Below, piece by piece: positions 22,692 to 32,825 of a stretch of 64,000 bases of DNA; the first letter of the stretch is position 1; each line of letters opens with the position of its first letter. Source of the DNA: Blakeslea trispora (Eukaryota > Mucoromycota > Mucoromycetes > Mucorales > Choanephoraceae); contig JAIWNE010000018.1 of the NCBI GenBank assembly GCA_025331445.1, positions 186,001 through 250,000 of the forward strand, written 5' to 3'. Under the pieces are notes generated by a model. That model was not told the origin of the DNA, searched no databases, and saw only the letters and a program-made list of their open reading frames with translations. The position numbers were made by a program, and so were the translations under genes.

Positions 22692-23217
22692 ATGAAGGTA
22701 AGAAAGAAAAACAAGCGATTTCTCGGAATGTTTTGATTGATGCTTTCCCTACCTCAAGTTTACTTTGATCTCCTCTCTTTTAATGACTACATTGGCCTTG
22801 GTGTTTGCTGAAGATGGCATGCATTATTTTTCTTCACCAAGACCAAATTCAATCTACAGAACCTCAGATGTAGCCATCTTTACTACAACCGATATCACCA
22901 ACGATGCAAATGAAGCCATCATTGCCAGACTTTTCAATGCTGAAGATGATGAATTTGAAAAGGAAATCAATACTTACACAGGTGAATCCATTGTACGTCC
23001 TGACGACACAGATCCCTTTACATTCTATTGGTTGATTGATGTTCCACCCGGTACTTATTTCATTCGACTCTATGAACAAGATGCTGATGGTCAAGTGGAT
23101 GATGATGATGAAGAAGACAATCAAATCCGTAGTCACGATTTTGTTGTCAGAGAAGCTTCACCTATCAAAAAGAAGCGATCTTTATTGAATCGACGTAGAT
23201 TACTTGAAGCTCTTTAA
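22692..23217 (+). CDS. Small secreted protein, possibly KRE9/KNH-like
   Basis: A tiny first exon (22692-22697, coding Met-Lys), a 61-bp intron and exon 22759-23217 give 154 aa. The N-terminus MKFTLISSLLMTTLALVFAE is a clear signal peptide. The mature part starts YFSSPRPNSIY, has a beta-rich middle ending in PPGTYFIRLYEQD, an Asp/Glu run (DDDDEED) and a basic C-terminus (KKKRSLLNRRRL). The overall pattern recalls the short immunoglobulin-like domain of KRE9/KNH wall proteins, but the match is weak. The basic tail after the acidic run could be a processing site. Its stop converges with the next gene, 79 bp away. Confidence 0.75.
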
Positions 23218-23296
23218 AGCATTTCTGTAAAATCTTTTTTTTTTTTTTCGAGCAAAACCACTGCTCATAGGTTTTTAAGCTTTTTTGTTTTTGTTT

Positions 23297-23868
23297 TTAA
23301 TAAACTCTTTTTTTGAAACACAACACAACAATCATCAAACTTAGACATATCCAAAGAAAATTGGGTCGTGGTGTAGTAGATGAAAGGGAGGTATGTTTGC
23401 TTTGTTGGGACATTTGGTAAGCACCGAGTTTACCGAGAATCTCAAGGTCACTGTTGGGTGGCAGGTTGAATTCTTTTTCCTTTGAGACAGGCTTGTTGAT
23501 CCATGTTAGATTCGACTTGAATGGAGTTGGACGAGGGGGTAACTTGGGCAGACCATAAGGATCTGATGATTTTATCTCCTTTATGGATGAAGCAGCAGCC
23601 ATCTGAAGGTGCGTTGTATGTGCAGCCTTTGTCTGTTTGGGTCGTTTGTCTCTAGCAGCTGCCTTGATGGCCTCAAGTTGTTTATGAAACATGCTAGCCT
23701 GTCTTTCCTTTTCTAACATTCTTTCTCTTTGCTCTCTTGACAATGGCTCATGTATCTGGAATTCTCTTGCTCGTGGATCTAACAATGACACGATTTTGAC
23801 TGAATAAGGAAATGTTATTTGGTTGTACAATTACCATGCGTGTCTTTTACAAATGGATATAGATCCAT
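23297..23868 (-). CDS. Hypothetical protein, putative tail anchor
   Basis: Exons 23835-23868 and 23297-23799 give 178 aa starting MDLYPFVKDTHVKIVSLLDP. The first intron is only 35 bp, which is short but has GT..AG ends and keeps the frame. A basic, coiled-coil-like stretch (SREQRERMLEKERQASMFHKQ region) is followed by a proline-rich segment (LPKLPPRPTP). The C-terminus is a hydrophobic run FLWICLSLMIVVLCF followed by KKRVY, the layout of a tail-anchored membrane protein. I do not recognise the family. The final exon could instead be spliced differently, in which case the hydrophobic tail would disappear. Confidence 0.6.
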
Positions 23869-24417
23869 CTTAATGTTACCAAAAAGAAAGAGAGAAAAAG
23901 AAAAGAAAAAAAGACTGAAATCATGGTTTTTTTTTTTTTACAGAAAAGCAGAAAGAGCAGAGCAGAGCAGAGAGCAGAGAGAGTAGAGTGTGTATCAAGA
24001 AAAAAAAAAGTTTCCGAGTTAGAAACTAAAAAAAAAAGGCCCTGCTCATAAGCAAACAGTGGGCTTTGTTTGTTTCTTTCTTATTTCAATGTCAAGTGTT
24101 TTTTTTGTAAATGTCTTCTTGTCCACGTGATCAATTCCATCTTACTTATGACATCACTTGAACGTGTCTACACAAGTTACTTGCCTTACTCCTTGCTTAC
24201 TCCCTCCCTCCTCCTTTTTATGGATTGGTTTTTATCTTTTCAAGCGAAAAAAAAGCAAGCAATTAAATGAGCCATTCACTTTTATCATGGATGTACATGC
24301 ATGACGTCCCGAGATTTTTTTAAAAAATCATGGTCTATATTTAGTAATAGTCAAGCATAAATAACTCTATTGCAGTACTACATCATTTTTTATTTTTTTC
24401 TCTTTTTTAAAAAAAAA
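23869..24417. other. Intergenic region with GCAGA-type repeat
   Basis: Spacer of about 550 bp between a minus-strand and a plus-strand gene. It contains a short imperfect AGCAGAGCAGAGCAGAG repeat near 23948-23990 and several A/T runs, including A9 directly before the GPC1 ATG. No gene seen. Confidence 0.55.
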
Positions 24418-25674
24418 ATGATAAAAGACACTACGGTAGAAAAGGAACTTGACGACGATCTCCTCAACTCATCCACTCCTCATGACCGAGATCTCCTTTC
24501 ACTCGATACTGAAGACTGGTCCACACCCGACTTTATATCAGAAAATGATTTCGACATGATTGAAATGCTCTCGGTTGCCCTTGATCAAGTCACTCATCAG
24601 CTAGAAGAAAAACAACGCGAATTCCTCTCCAAATCCTCTCACTGGACCAACAAGACACGCGATTCCATCAAGGTCCAGACAAAGAAACTAGAAGACCAAC
24701 GATCTCGTATTCAACAGAAACTCGTCCAACAATACCACAAGATCGATAGACGCATGAACCGAGATGCCAAAACCGTTCAATTGAGAGATAAGATATCCTT
24801 TGTGGTGGGTGTTGGCAATGCCTGTGTCGCACCTGCCCTTGCCTTACGCTACCCGGCTCTGATCCCTTCTTATTACAGTGTTCAGTTGGTCATCTTGCTG
24901 TTGTTGCGTGGTGTCATCTATCGACTGAGGCGTTGGCATTATTTCATCTTTGACCTATGTTATTTCGTCAATGCCATGACCATCTTGTTTCTATGGGTCT
25001 ATCCAGATGCCAAAGCACTGTTCTATGCCACCTATTTCTTGACGAACGGACCGGTCGCCTGGGCCATCATCACATGGCGAAATTCGCTTGTTTTCCATTC
25101 GTTGGATAAGGTGACATCTGTCTTTATTCATATCTTTCCTCCCTTGGTCATGTATTGTGTTCGATGGATGCCTGAGTTACAGTCGGACGATTATTGTCAT
25201 AACCATGCTATCCTCATGAACGATCGTAATCAACAGTATCCAGCATTAGACCAGATGGATGCGCCTAGTTGGCATGATGTCTTGCTGTATTCCACTGTGG
25301 CCTATGCTATCTGGCAATCTCTCTATTATCTCTTTATCATGGTCAGAAGAAAGGATAAGGTCGAGTCTGGATTGAGATTGACGTCTTATTCTTGGCTTCT
25401 GGATGACTCGCATGGAAGAAAAGGATTTATTCAAAAGGCAGCTTTTGTGTTTGGTCCTCGATACAAATTAGAGATGTTTATGCTGTTGCAGTTGGTGTAT
25501 AACATTGTCACTTCATTACCTACCTATTTCTTGTTCCGTTCATTCTGGCTACATACCACTTTCTTGGTTGCCATGTTTGCCGTCAGTGTCTGGAATGGAG
25601 CGAATTATTATATTGAAGTGTTTTCGAGACGTTATATTTTAGAGATAGAGAAAATGAAAAACAAGGCTGAATAA
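24418..25674 (+). CDS. GPC1: Glycerophosphocholine acyltransferase (GPC1 family)
   Basis: Single exon, 418 aa, in line with the family formerly called DUF2838 (yeast Ygr149w/Gpc1). The enzyme acylates glycerophosphocholine with acyl-CoA to make lysophosphatidylcholine. The first 150 residues are acidic, then a coiled coil (QLEEKQREFLSK to NRDAKTVQLRDK). About eight hydrophobic membrane segments follow, starting near residue 125 (ISFVVGVGNACVAPALALRYP). Conserved blocks seen include RRWHYFIFDLCYFVNAM and FLTNGPVAWAIITWRNSLVFHSLDK. The ATG at 24418 follows an A-run and is the first ahead of the acidic region; 16 upstream in-frame codons are low-complexity. Its stop lies 6 bp from that of the neighbouring J-protein gene. 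Confidence 0.88.
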   Translation: MIKDTTVEKELDDDLLNSSTPHDRDLLSLDTEDWSTPDFISENDFDMIEMLSVALDQVTHQLEEKQREFLSKSSHWTNKTRDSIKVQTKKLEDQRSRIQQKLVQQYHKIDRRMNRDAKTVQLRDKISFVVGVGNACVAPALALRYPALIPSYYSVQLVILLLLRGVIYRLRRWHYFIFDLCYFVNAMTILFLWVYPDAKALFYATYFLTNGPVAWAIITWRNSLVFHSLDKVTSVFIHIFPPLVMYCVRWMPELQSDDYCHNHAILMNDRNQQYPALDQMDAPSWHDVLLYSTVAYAIWQSLYYLFIMVRRKDKVESGLRLTSYSWLLDDSHGRKGFIQKAAFVFGPRYKLEMFMLLQLVYNIVTSLPTYFLFRSFWLHTTFLVAMFAVSVWNGANYYIEVFSRRYILEIEKMKNKAE

Positions 25675-25685
25675 AAAATTTTATT
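25670..25685. terminator. Back-to-back poly(A) signals between two convergent stops
   Basis: AATAAA on the plus strand (25670-25675) contains the GPC1 TAA stop. AATAAA on the minus strand (25685-25680) contains the J-protein TAA. The stops are only 6 bp apart, so the 3' UTRs must overlap the opposite gene. Confidence 0.6.
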
Positions 25686-26289
25686 GTTCTTTTTCTCGAA
25701 ACAATTTCATTCTACCCTCCATTACTCTCTTGACACCTCTATCGTTACCAAACAATCTTGCCTCTTCCCTAGCACGCTTGAGATCATGGCTACTCTTAAA
25801 GTGGTGTCGATCAGCTGCACTCAACAAGGCGCCATGTGAAGATTGAAAGTAAAATAAATTGGCTGTTGTGATCATCAGTACCACACCAGCTAAAAGTGAC
25901 ATGAAGGTTGCATTGTTTGTGTATCGAGTACCATGAGCTGTGGGGTAATAGGATGGGTCCTCGGCCCAATGTGCATTTGTATAGGAAGGTGGTCTTTGGC
26001 CTGGTGGTGGTGGTGGTGTATTCCATCCTTGACCCGACCTGAGATAATAAGATCGTCTGGCTGGATCGGCCAATAATTCATAGGCTTGAACGAGTTCTTG
26101 AAATTTAGCTAGGTCACCTGTTGATTTCTTATCAGGATGAAGTTCTTTAGCAAGTTGTCTGTATCTCGTCTTTATCTCTGCTGTTGTTGCTGACTGGTTT
26201 AAGGATAACACTTCAAAGGGTGTCTTTTTTCTTAGGGTGCTATAGAATCTAATAGATTTGAATGTACATGCGTTTTTAATAAAAGACAT
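25681..26289 (-). CDS. Mitochondrial J-domain protein (Jid1-like)
   Basis: Single exon, 202 aa. The N-terminal 25 residues (MSFIKNACTFKSIRFYST) are basic, hydroxylated and without acids, as in a mitochondrial presequence. A J domain follows (TPFEVLSLNQSATTAEIK, HPD at about residue 52, then a FQELVQAYELLADPARR helix). A proline-rich linker leads to one membrane segment (FMSLLAGVVLMITTANLFYF) and a basic C-terminus. This layout fits an inner-membrane J protein such as yeast Jid1, which stimulates mitochondrial Hsp70. The ATG at 26287-26289 starts the presequence; a longer start would add low-complexity Lys/Phe codons. J-domain identity is certain, the orthology is tentative. Confidence 0.82.
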   Translation of the reverse strand: MSFIKNACTFKSIRFYSTLRKKTPFEVLSLNQSATTAEIKTRYRQLAKELHPDKKSTGDLAKFQELVQAYELLADPARRSYYLRSGQGWNTPPPPPGQRPPSYTNAHWAEDPSYYPTAHGTRYTNNATFMSLLAGVVLMITTANLFYFQSSHGALLSAADRHHFKSSHDLKRAREEARLFGNDRGVKRVMEGRMKLFREKEQ

Positions 26290-26518
26290 TTTATATAAAA
26301 AATAAAGGGAAAAGGCATTCTTTTTTTTTGCTGCGTTCATGCTAGATAATGGAAATTCATTTGTTCAAACGTGGACTCACATGTGACTGAATATGAAATT
26401 CAGTCGATGGATTGGATCACCGCTTGAGTACAACCATAAAAATAAGCCTTTTTTTATTTTTTAATTATTTTTTTTTCTTCTTTTCTTTTTCTCCCCCCTT
26501 TTATTTTTTTCTAACAAA

Positions 26519-27877
26519 ATGCCACCCAACACATCTATTCAATCAACACATGAAGATTTAGAAGAAGCATTGATTGAGACAACACCTTACTTTGATCTGG
26601 AAGTATCCAGTTCTGCCTTGTTTGAAGGAGCTTTCAAGATTGTTTCCAAAGTGTTTCCAGCTTGGAAATATCAAGACATCAAGTTTGTACAATGTAAAGA
26701 TGGCATTACCAATCAATGTAAGTGACAACAACCCCAGAATTTAAGTGCTATTGAATCAACTGTCTTGTGTAGTGGTCAGAGTAACCTATCAACCTACTGA
26801 TTTCTCGGTATTGGTTCGTGCGTATGGTAAAGGATCCGAGCTTATTATTGATCGAAAACAAGAAGTGATGGTAAGCTTATCACTATAAGAAAGATTGGTG
26901 TAACCTTACATATCTCTCTTAGAATATCATTACCTTATCTGCTCAAGGCATGTGTCCTCCACTTTACGCTAGATTCAGAAATGGTCTAGTGTATGGTTTT
27001 ATCAAGGGCAAGGTCTCTACTGTAGAAGAACTGGGACAAGAAAGAACGGCTGAGTGGATTGCAAAGAAACTAGCTCGTTGGCATCAAGTGAGTCTACCTC
27101 AGTCATTTAGTACAAGAAAACAAACATTATGGAATACCATGTATAAATGGTTAGAACAAGGTAAAAAAAAAAAGATTTGGATGTTGTTAGAGATGTCTTG
27201 ATTTATAATATCATTTCTTAGTGCCCCAGAAATATGATAGTCCTGCTATGCAACATCTTTTTGAAACACATTTTAATATGAAGGACATTCGATCAGAGGT
27301 AAAAAGAAAGAAAGAAAGACAAACTAAAGAAAAGACTCATTTTATGTTGTTAGTTGGACATGTTGATTCAAACACTTTCCAAGTTGAATTCACCTATTGT
27401 ATTTTCTCATAACGATTTACTCTATGGCAACATTATTTACGATGAAGAAAAGCAAGAAGCTAATTTTATTGACTATGAATATGGTTGTTATGCTTTTAGA
27501 GGATTTGATATTGGTAACCATTTTAATGAATTTGCTGGTTTTGAATGTGAATATTGGAGATACCCAACCAAAGAGTTTCAAATGAAGTGGTACACATGGT
27601 ATTTAACACAATACAATCAAGGAGGTAAAGAACATATAAAGATAAAGGTGTTTAGATGACTTATACTATTTTGTTAGTCATTCCATCAGAAGAAGAAAAA
27701 GAACAGTTGTTTAAAGAAGTGAATGGATTTTCACTTGCATCTCATTTCTATTGGGGTTTATGGGCCATGATTCAAGCCAGAATTTCAGATATTGATTTTA
27801 ATTATATGGAATATGCTGTACTTCGATTCAACGAATACCATAAGCGTAAACAAGATGTCTTGACCAGTCTATCCTAG
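26519..27877 (+). CDS. EKI1: Ethanolamine kinase
   Basis: Six exons (26519-26717, 26773-26870, 26923-27160, 27222-27298, 27354-27624, 27678-27877) give 360 aa. The kinase uses ATP to phosphorylate ethanolamine, the first step of the CDP-ethanolamine branch of the Kennedy pathway. The Brenner motif is FSHNDLLYGNIIYD and the metal-binding motif is ANFIDYEYG. The substrate-side block FDIGNHFNEFAGFECEY is closer to ethanolamine than to choline kinases, though dual use is possible. The N-terminal lobe has LFEGAFKIVSKVFP and ITNQLVRV. All five introns are 52-61 bp. The gene diverges from the J-protein gene with 229 bp between start codons, a possible shared promoter. Confidence 0.92.
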
Positions 27878-27942
27878 GTCTGTGCACACCATGTATATCC
27901 CCCCTTTATTTGTTTATTTTAAAAAAAAAATAAAAAAAAAGT

Positions 27943-28706
27943 TTAATGTTTAGCATAATCAGGATGTAACTGAAACACTTGATCTAATTGTTGTAAAAGT
28001 TGCTTCAAAGCAATTAACCAATTTCGCATCAACATTTCTGAATGAGCTGTCTGAACATCAATTCTCTGGTAAAAATCCTTTCTCCAAGGACATGCATTCA
28101 TAGCAAGCTAAAAAAAAATTTCAACTTAAATATCGCTCAAAAGGTTTCGTGAACTTACATGAAAGACAGGACGGACAACAAAACTATGATAAGGTCTCAA
28201 GGTAGCATCATAAGCCAACGAAAATGAAGCAGGTAATTCTTCATCAGGATGATCTAGACTATGTAAAAGTGATTGACAAGTAAAGTCTAATCCTCTTTTT
28301 TTAATAGTGTTAGTCATGTTCCAACAATCTATACTCCTTTTTTACCTCTTTAACCATAACACAGCCTCTGTAGCTATACGACGTTTCAAATGAGCTTCTT
28401 TAGCCATCAGTAATTCCAATGTATGATATTCTGTTGGTTCTTGTTGATATCTTGCTCGGATCTTGGTCAGATTGTTTCGCAAGTCATTCTGAACGACACT
28501 AAAGGCACTATTGCCAAACAAATCTTATGTTTTCATTAAGTTATCTGCCTTTTACTAATGATGTACCCCCTTTTACCAAACATATGAATCATGCATTCGG
28601 TAGCTTCAAGGAATTCAACTGTCTTGATACCATCCGACGTGACTTGAACATCGGTAAAAGAACGAGTGATGATCTTTAGAAATGCAGGCGAGTTCTCGGT
28701 AGTCAT
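27943..28706 (-). CDS. Glycolipid transfer protein (GLTP domain)
   Basis: Four exons (28577-28706, 28346-28523, 28159-28294, 27943-28107) give 202 aa, the size of a stand-alone GLTP fold. The glycolipid headgroup residues known from human GLTP are all in place: the D..N..K triad in QNDLRNNLTKIRARY, the tryptophan in EAVLWLKRGLDFT, and the histidine in YHSFVVRPVF. The C-terminal helix ALKQLLQQLDQVF closes the bundle. The protein moves glycosphingolipids between membranes in the cytosol. Intron 2 holds a good branch site (GACTAAC). No long open frame exists because the exons are short, so this gene is easy to miss. It converges with EKI1 (65 bp between stops). Confidence 0.92.
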
Positions 28707-29090
28707 GCTTGTAAGAAAATAAGCATTTTTTTTTATTTGGGTTTTATGTTGTTTTTACACTACTTTATTGAATATCAACTAGGAAAAAGAAAATAATAGA
28801 GAGAAAACTTTGCTCTCTCTCTTTTTTATATAAAAAAAAAAAGAGGTACAATAGGTCATTTGACAACAAAGCAAGGCCTGTCCATTGTATCTCCGACTGA
28901 AAAAAAGAGTCAATAGAGGTTAGTCTTTATGGATTTTTTTTTTGCTCAATCCAAGACAACTTTTTGTCTCTTTTCATAAAGTAAACGATATACGTCATCC
29001 TTTTATATATTATTATTAACAAAGAATTAGCTCAAGAGTTACTATGATACACTATTTAACAAATTAAGGAATACACACACTTTTTTTTCT
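28707..29090. other. Intergenic spacer
   Basis: About 380 bp between the GLTP start and the stop of the next minus-strand gene. It contains ATATAAAAAA-type sequence near 28827-28840, a possible GLTP promoter element, and T/A runs. No gene seen. Confidence 0.5.
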
Positions 29091-30170
29091 TTAGACTTCA
29101 TCTGGAACATGTCTAGATAATCTTTGACCAGAACTTGTGGTGGTTGTGTTGTAGTCTATTTCATCAGGCACATTTCGACCACCCGACATCATATTCTGTT
29201 GAGGATAATAAGGATCATAACCATTGTTATAGTAATAGGGTTGTGGTTCAGCATAACCTGTAGCTGGATCATAGGCCTGAACAAGAGGTCGAGCCTTTGT
29301 GCCTTGTGTAGATGTGTTGTATTGACTGCCATTTTCATAATAATTGTTGTATTCTTCAGGAGGACTGGTGGCATGTTTGCTTCCAGACATAGGTGGATAA
29401 GGATCTGTTGTCTGTTGTTTCGTGCTGCGACGTTTCATCAGAATAAATACAATGGCACCTAATACTTTGATGAGTGCCGTTATTATTTTATTTTGCTTTT
29501 CTTTTACCTATCAGAGCAAGTCCTGCTATACCACCCACTACACCACCTGCAATAGCACCTGTATTTGAACCTGAACCATCCGATAGATCTTGATGAGAAG
29601 CAACTACAGTAGGTGTGTCTGTCACAAAAGTAGAAAAAGAAGTGGATGTAAAGGTACGAACGACCGAACCAGAAGAAGAGACACTGATGATTGGAATCGC
29701 AGACAATCGAGTCACGGCTCGGGTGAGAGTGATACTGGCTGGAGTGGTTTTGGGATCTAGAGAAGAAGTAAGTCTTATGGAAGATGACGATGTTGTCGTC
29801 CTACCAGGTACTCTATTTGTTGTTGTATCTTCTCTCTAATAGATGGAATAAGTTCGATGTCATTGTGTCACATATAAAAACTTACATTTGAGGAGGGAGA
29901 TCCAGGTGGATCATTGGTAGGACGAACATCACTTGTTGTTGTTGTACTACTAGGTGACTGTTCTGAGGTTGTGGTAGTGATGATTGGTACATTAGATGTT
30001 GTATCGCTAGTGATAGGTGCTGCTGCTGTAGTGGTGGTGGTGGTGATAATGTCTGGTGTGCCTGAAATAGTAGTAGTAGTAGTAATGGGAGCTGCTGTTG
30101 TTTCAGTGACTGCTTGATCGTTGTTTGCTTGAGAGGTTTGTCTAGTGACTTCAGAGACTGAGGCATCCAT
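29091..30170 (-). CDS. Ser/Thr-rich single-pass membrane protein
   Basis: Three exons (29886-30170, 29508-29835, 29091-29458) give 326 aa. Residues 1-170 are almost entirely Thr/Ser/Pro/Val, as in heavily O-mannosylated stalks. A small-residue-rich membrane segment GAIAGGVVGGIAGLALIGAI follows, split by intron 2, then the stop-transfer MKRR and a Pro/Tyr/Asn/Gln-rich cytoplasmic tail with repeated YY. This is the layout of yeast wall-stress sensors (Mid2/Wsc type) and of mucin-like signalling proteins. No N-terminal signal peptide is visible, so either an upstream exon is missing or the protein inserts by its membrane segment alone. A TATATATA run at about 30200-30209 lies just upstream. The function is not known. 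Confidence 0.78.
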
Positions 30171-30576
30171 GGTGAAATGAAGAGAAAAAGGGTATTTGAG
30201 ATATATATAAAAAAAGAAAAAAGAAAAAAAAATTAGCCTAGCCCAAGGAGAGTTTATTTTTAAGTCTGTGATCGGATTGTTTTGATGTGACTGTCAAATT
30301 AGTTTGCACGATAAAAACTGGTGAAAAAATGAGAGAGAACATGTATTGTATTTTTCAGCAAATATAAATACTTGGCTAGAAATGAATTATAAACGACATC
30401 TGATTTTCCTAATAAAACTATACGAGTTCTAAAGGATTTATCTATTCTTTCTTCTTATCACAACACAGTCAAACCTATTGAAATCGTTTAAAAGAGCAAA
30501 GAAAGTAAACAACACAAACAGAGCCAAAAATTCATAAAGAGTAGTATCAGTTTTAAGACAAGGAAAAAGAAATTTA
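30171..30576. other. Intergenic spacer
   Basis: About 400 bp of AT-rich DNA between the mucin-like gene and the broken gene that follows. It has a TATATATA run near its left side and no coding content. Confidence 0.5.
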
Positions 30577-30856
30577 TTACAAACAATCTTCTAAAGAAGA
30601 TGCTTTTGCATTGGTTGATGTCTTGACGCTTGAACGTCCAAGATCATAAAGTTCTTTTAGAACTGCACAGTCCAAAAGACGCCATTCTTCTATTGCGCTG
30701 CTGTTGTCTACAACACAATATTTTTCGTACAACTTGGCTACATCATACAGTTATGTTTAACTGCGAGCCAAAGTTAATGAATTCTTCAAAAGTCGAAGGA
30801 AGAGAGACTTTTCCAACATCCAACAGAATGCAAGCACCTGAGAAAAAGAGAACAAA

Positions 30857-30913
30857 GGAAAAAAGACATACGAAAACTAACCATATAAATAGGTTCTCGT
30901 ATGTCTTTTTTCC
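30857..30913. repeat. 17-bp perfect inverted repeat inside a probable intron
   Basis: GGAAAAAAGACATACGA (30857-30873) is exactly complementary to 30897-30913, with a 23-nt loop. On the minus strand it lies between a GTACGT donor-like site and a TTTCTCAG acceptor-like site of the broken gene. Confidence 0.85.
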
Positions 30914-31006
30914 TATTCAAAACGTACCATTGGTCTGGAAAACCAAGCATGTTTTTTTAGCTTGTATTCTCTCAAGCTGACAAGACCAAAGACACCGATT
31001 CTATAC

Positions 31007-31053
31007 AAATCAAGGGCAAGCCGATCTGGAGATGAATGGCTTGCCCTTGATTT
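31007..31053. repeat. 16-bp perfect inverted repeat after the ExK motif
   Basis: AAATCAAGGGCAAGCC (31007-31022) is exactly complementary to 31038-31053, with a 15-nt loop. One arm is the codons for the EIKGK part of the broken nuclease-like gene, so the other arm is probably a local inverted copy. Confidence 0.85.
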
Positions 31054-32825
31054 CACCTATCACGTTCGTGACTTTGTCACAAACGTCCACTTCTACCACA
31101 AAGTCAGGTCTGCTACCCGCTTCAAAGCCGAGCATAAAGGAAACAAAACAACGTTACAACTATCCAGAGTGTAAGTATACTGTTCTTTTCATTGTATCTA
31201 TCTGAGCTTACCCATGAGCATCATGGCTTGAACTTGGTTTGAATATATGACAAACAGCAGAGATGACTGCCTGACTGAATTCGCATCTCTGTGCTTTCCT
31301 TCTTTTTTACAGTCATATGAGGTATCCTACGGAACAAAGAAGCCAAAAAAAAAATTAGATACATATACAAGGTAGGTTAATATAGCCGGCTTACATGAGC
31401 ATTAAGCTTCTCATAAGATTGGGCTCCAGCTTTGTCTTTTTTACTACTAAAGCTTTTCTTGAAACAGTGAAGCTTATCTTCAAGGACATCATAATCATTG
31501 TCAAAACGGCAGTCCTAATTCTCTTTCAATCAGTTATTCACTACTAAAATAAAGCAGCAGGTTTCGAAAACTTACTTTGAATGCATCTTCAATCTCTTGT
31601 TTGAGAGCTGCTGGTATCCTTGATGGTGCTCCGTATTGCTCTAGTCTGGCTTTTTGGACAAACTCCTTGAATTGCTGTCCAAGGGCTTCTTTCAAACTCG
31701 TGGTTGGTCTGATCAAGCAATACAATTCTCTGAACAGCACTATATAAGAAGTTAGCTATTCGGTATAGTATGTTGATGAATTTAATGACAACACTCACAA
31801 AAGCTTGTTCAGATCGTTGCACAAGTCATGGGCTTTGGCGCTTTCGTCATGACTTGAAAACTGCTCAATAGCATTCTTGCGATAATTGTTAAATTTGGCA
31901 GTCAGATCAATACCACCAAACTTGAGCTCACCAGTCAAGTTTCCTTTCAAAGCTATGATTTGAATGAATTTTTCTGTTCATAATTTTTATATATATATAC
32001 GTACTACTCAGAAACGCAAGCCTTTGAATACTTTCTCTTGCTAGTGGTCTTTTCCTTCTTTTCTTTGGTACAAACCTACTCAACACTATCAATAAAACAC
32101 GATTCACTAAATCATGCGCGTTTTGGATAAGATTACCTCCAACATAGAAAAACCTAAAGTGTAAACATTGTCTTAGTTTTTCTGTTTCTCAGATATCTTT
32201 TTAGCTCTTGAATGGATCGCTTACCTCTTCTTAAGAAAAGAACAAATAAAAAAAAGACCTATTCATTTTGATCAGTACAGATATGCGACAACAATCATGA
32301 TGAAATACATGCCTTCTTTCCAAACAGTTACTTTTCTGCATGTCATCTAGACAGTAAGAAAGCGCGCAGTAATCAATCTAAGAGATCATTAGAATATTTC
32401 ACAGCCTAAAGAACAGCCTTGTTACCTTTGTTTGTAATGTATTCATTCTAAATAATAATTAAAGAAAGAAAAGAAGGAAAAGGTACTTTTTTTTTTCTTT
32501 TGTTTTTATAAATTAGATTGACCACATTACTGATCAGTTGTCCTCATTGGCTGATATATTGATTGTTTGTTTGTTCTTTGTGTAAATTGGTCTGGGCTCT
32601 GCTATAAACAATGAACACCCTGGTTCTTTATTTAACAATACAAAAAAGACCAAATCTTCATTCTTATCATGAAAAGAGTAAAGCTTGATATAGATCATTT
32701 ACCTTGATTACTGTTCATCATTCTGTAGTGAAAAGAAAAAAAAAAAGAGTAGGATGATACATTAATGCCTTTGCATCAGTGAAAGCATGCGAGTAAATCA
32801 TGTCATACAAATCATATATATACTG

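Larger units (their letters stand above)
30577..32110 (-). pseudogene. Broken multi-exon gene with a PD-(D/E)xK-like signature
   Basis: Several minus-strand segments read as protein. About 31955-31800 gives GNLTGELKFGGIDLTAK and on. 31737-31576 gives a helical segment (LKEALGQQFKEFVQKARLEQ). 31512-31398 gives a Lys/Asp-rich segment. 31139-31060 gives RPDFVVEVDVCDKVTNVIGE followed by IKGK. 30840-30577 ends in an acidic/Ser tail. The spacing P-D...E-x-K matches the PD-(D/E)xK nuclease signature. At least two junctions do not keep frame (near 31740 and near 30755), and an inverted duplication (31007-31053) sits directly after the ExK codons, so I call it a pseudogene. From memory, similar proteins are common in Mucorales; this needs a search to confirm. 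Confidence 0.5.

Noticed and set aside
29882..30166. Alternative frames (Gln/Leu-rich or Val-rich) across the Thr-rich exon
   Set aside because: Tandem ACA/ACT-type codons keep all frames open; only the Thr/Ser frame links through introns to a membrane helix and tail.
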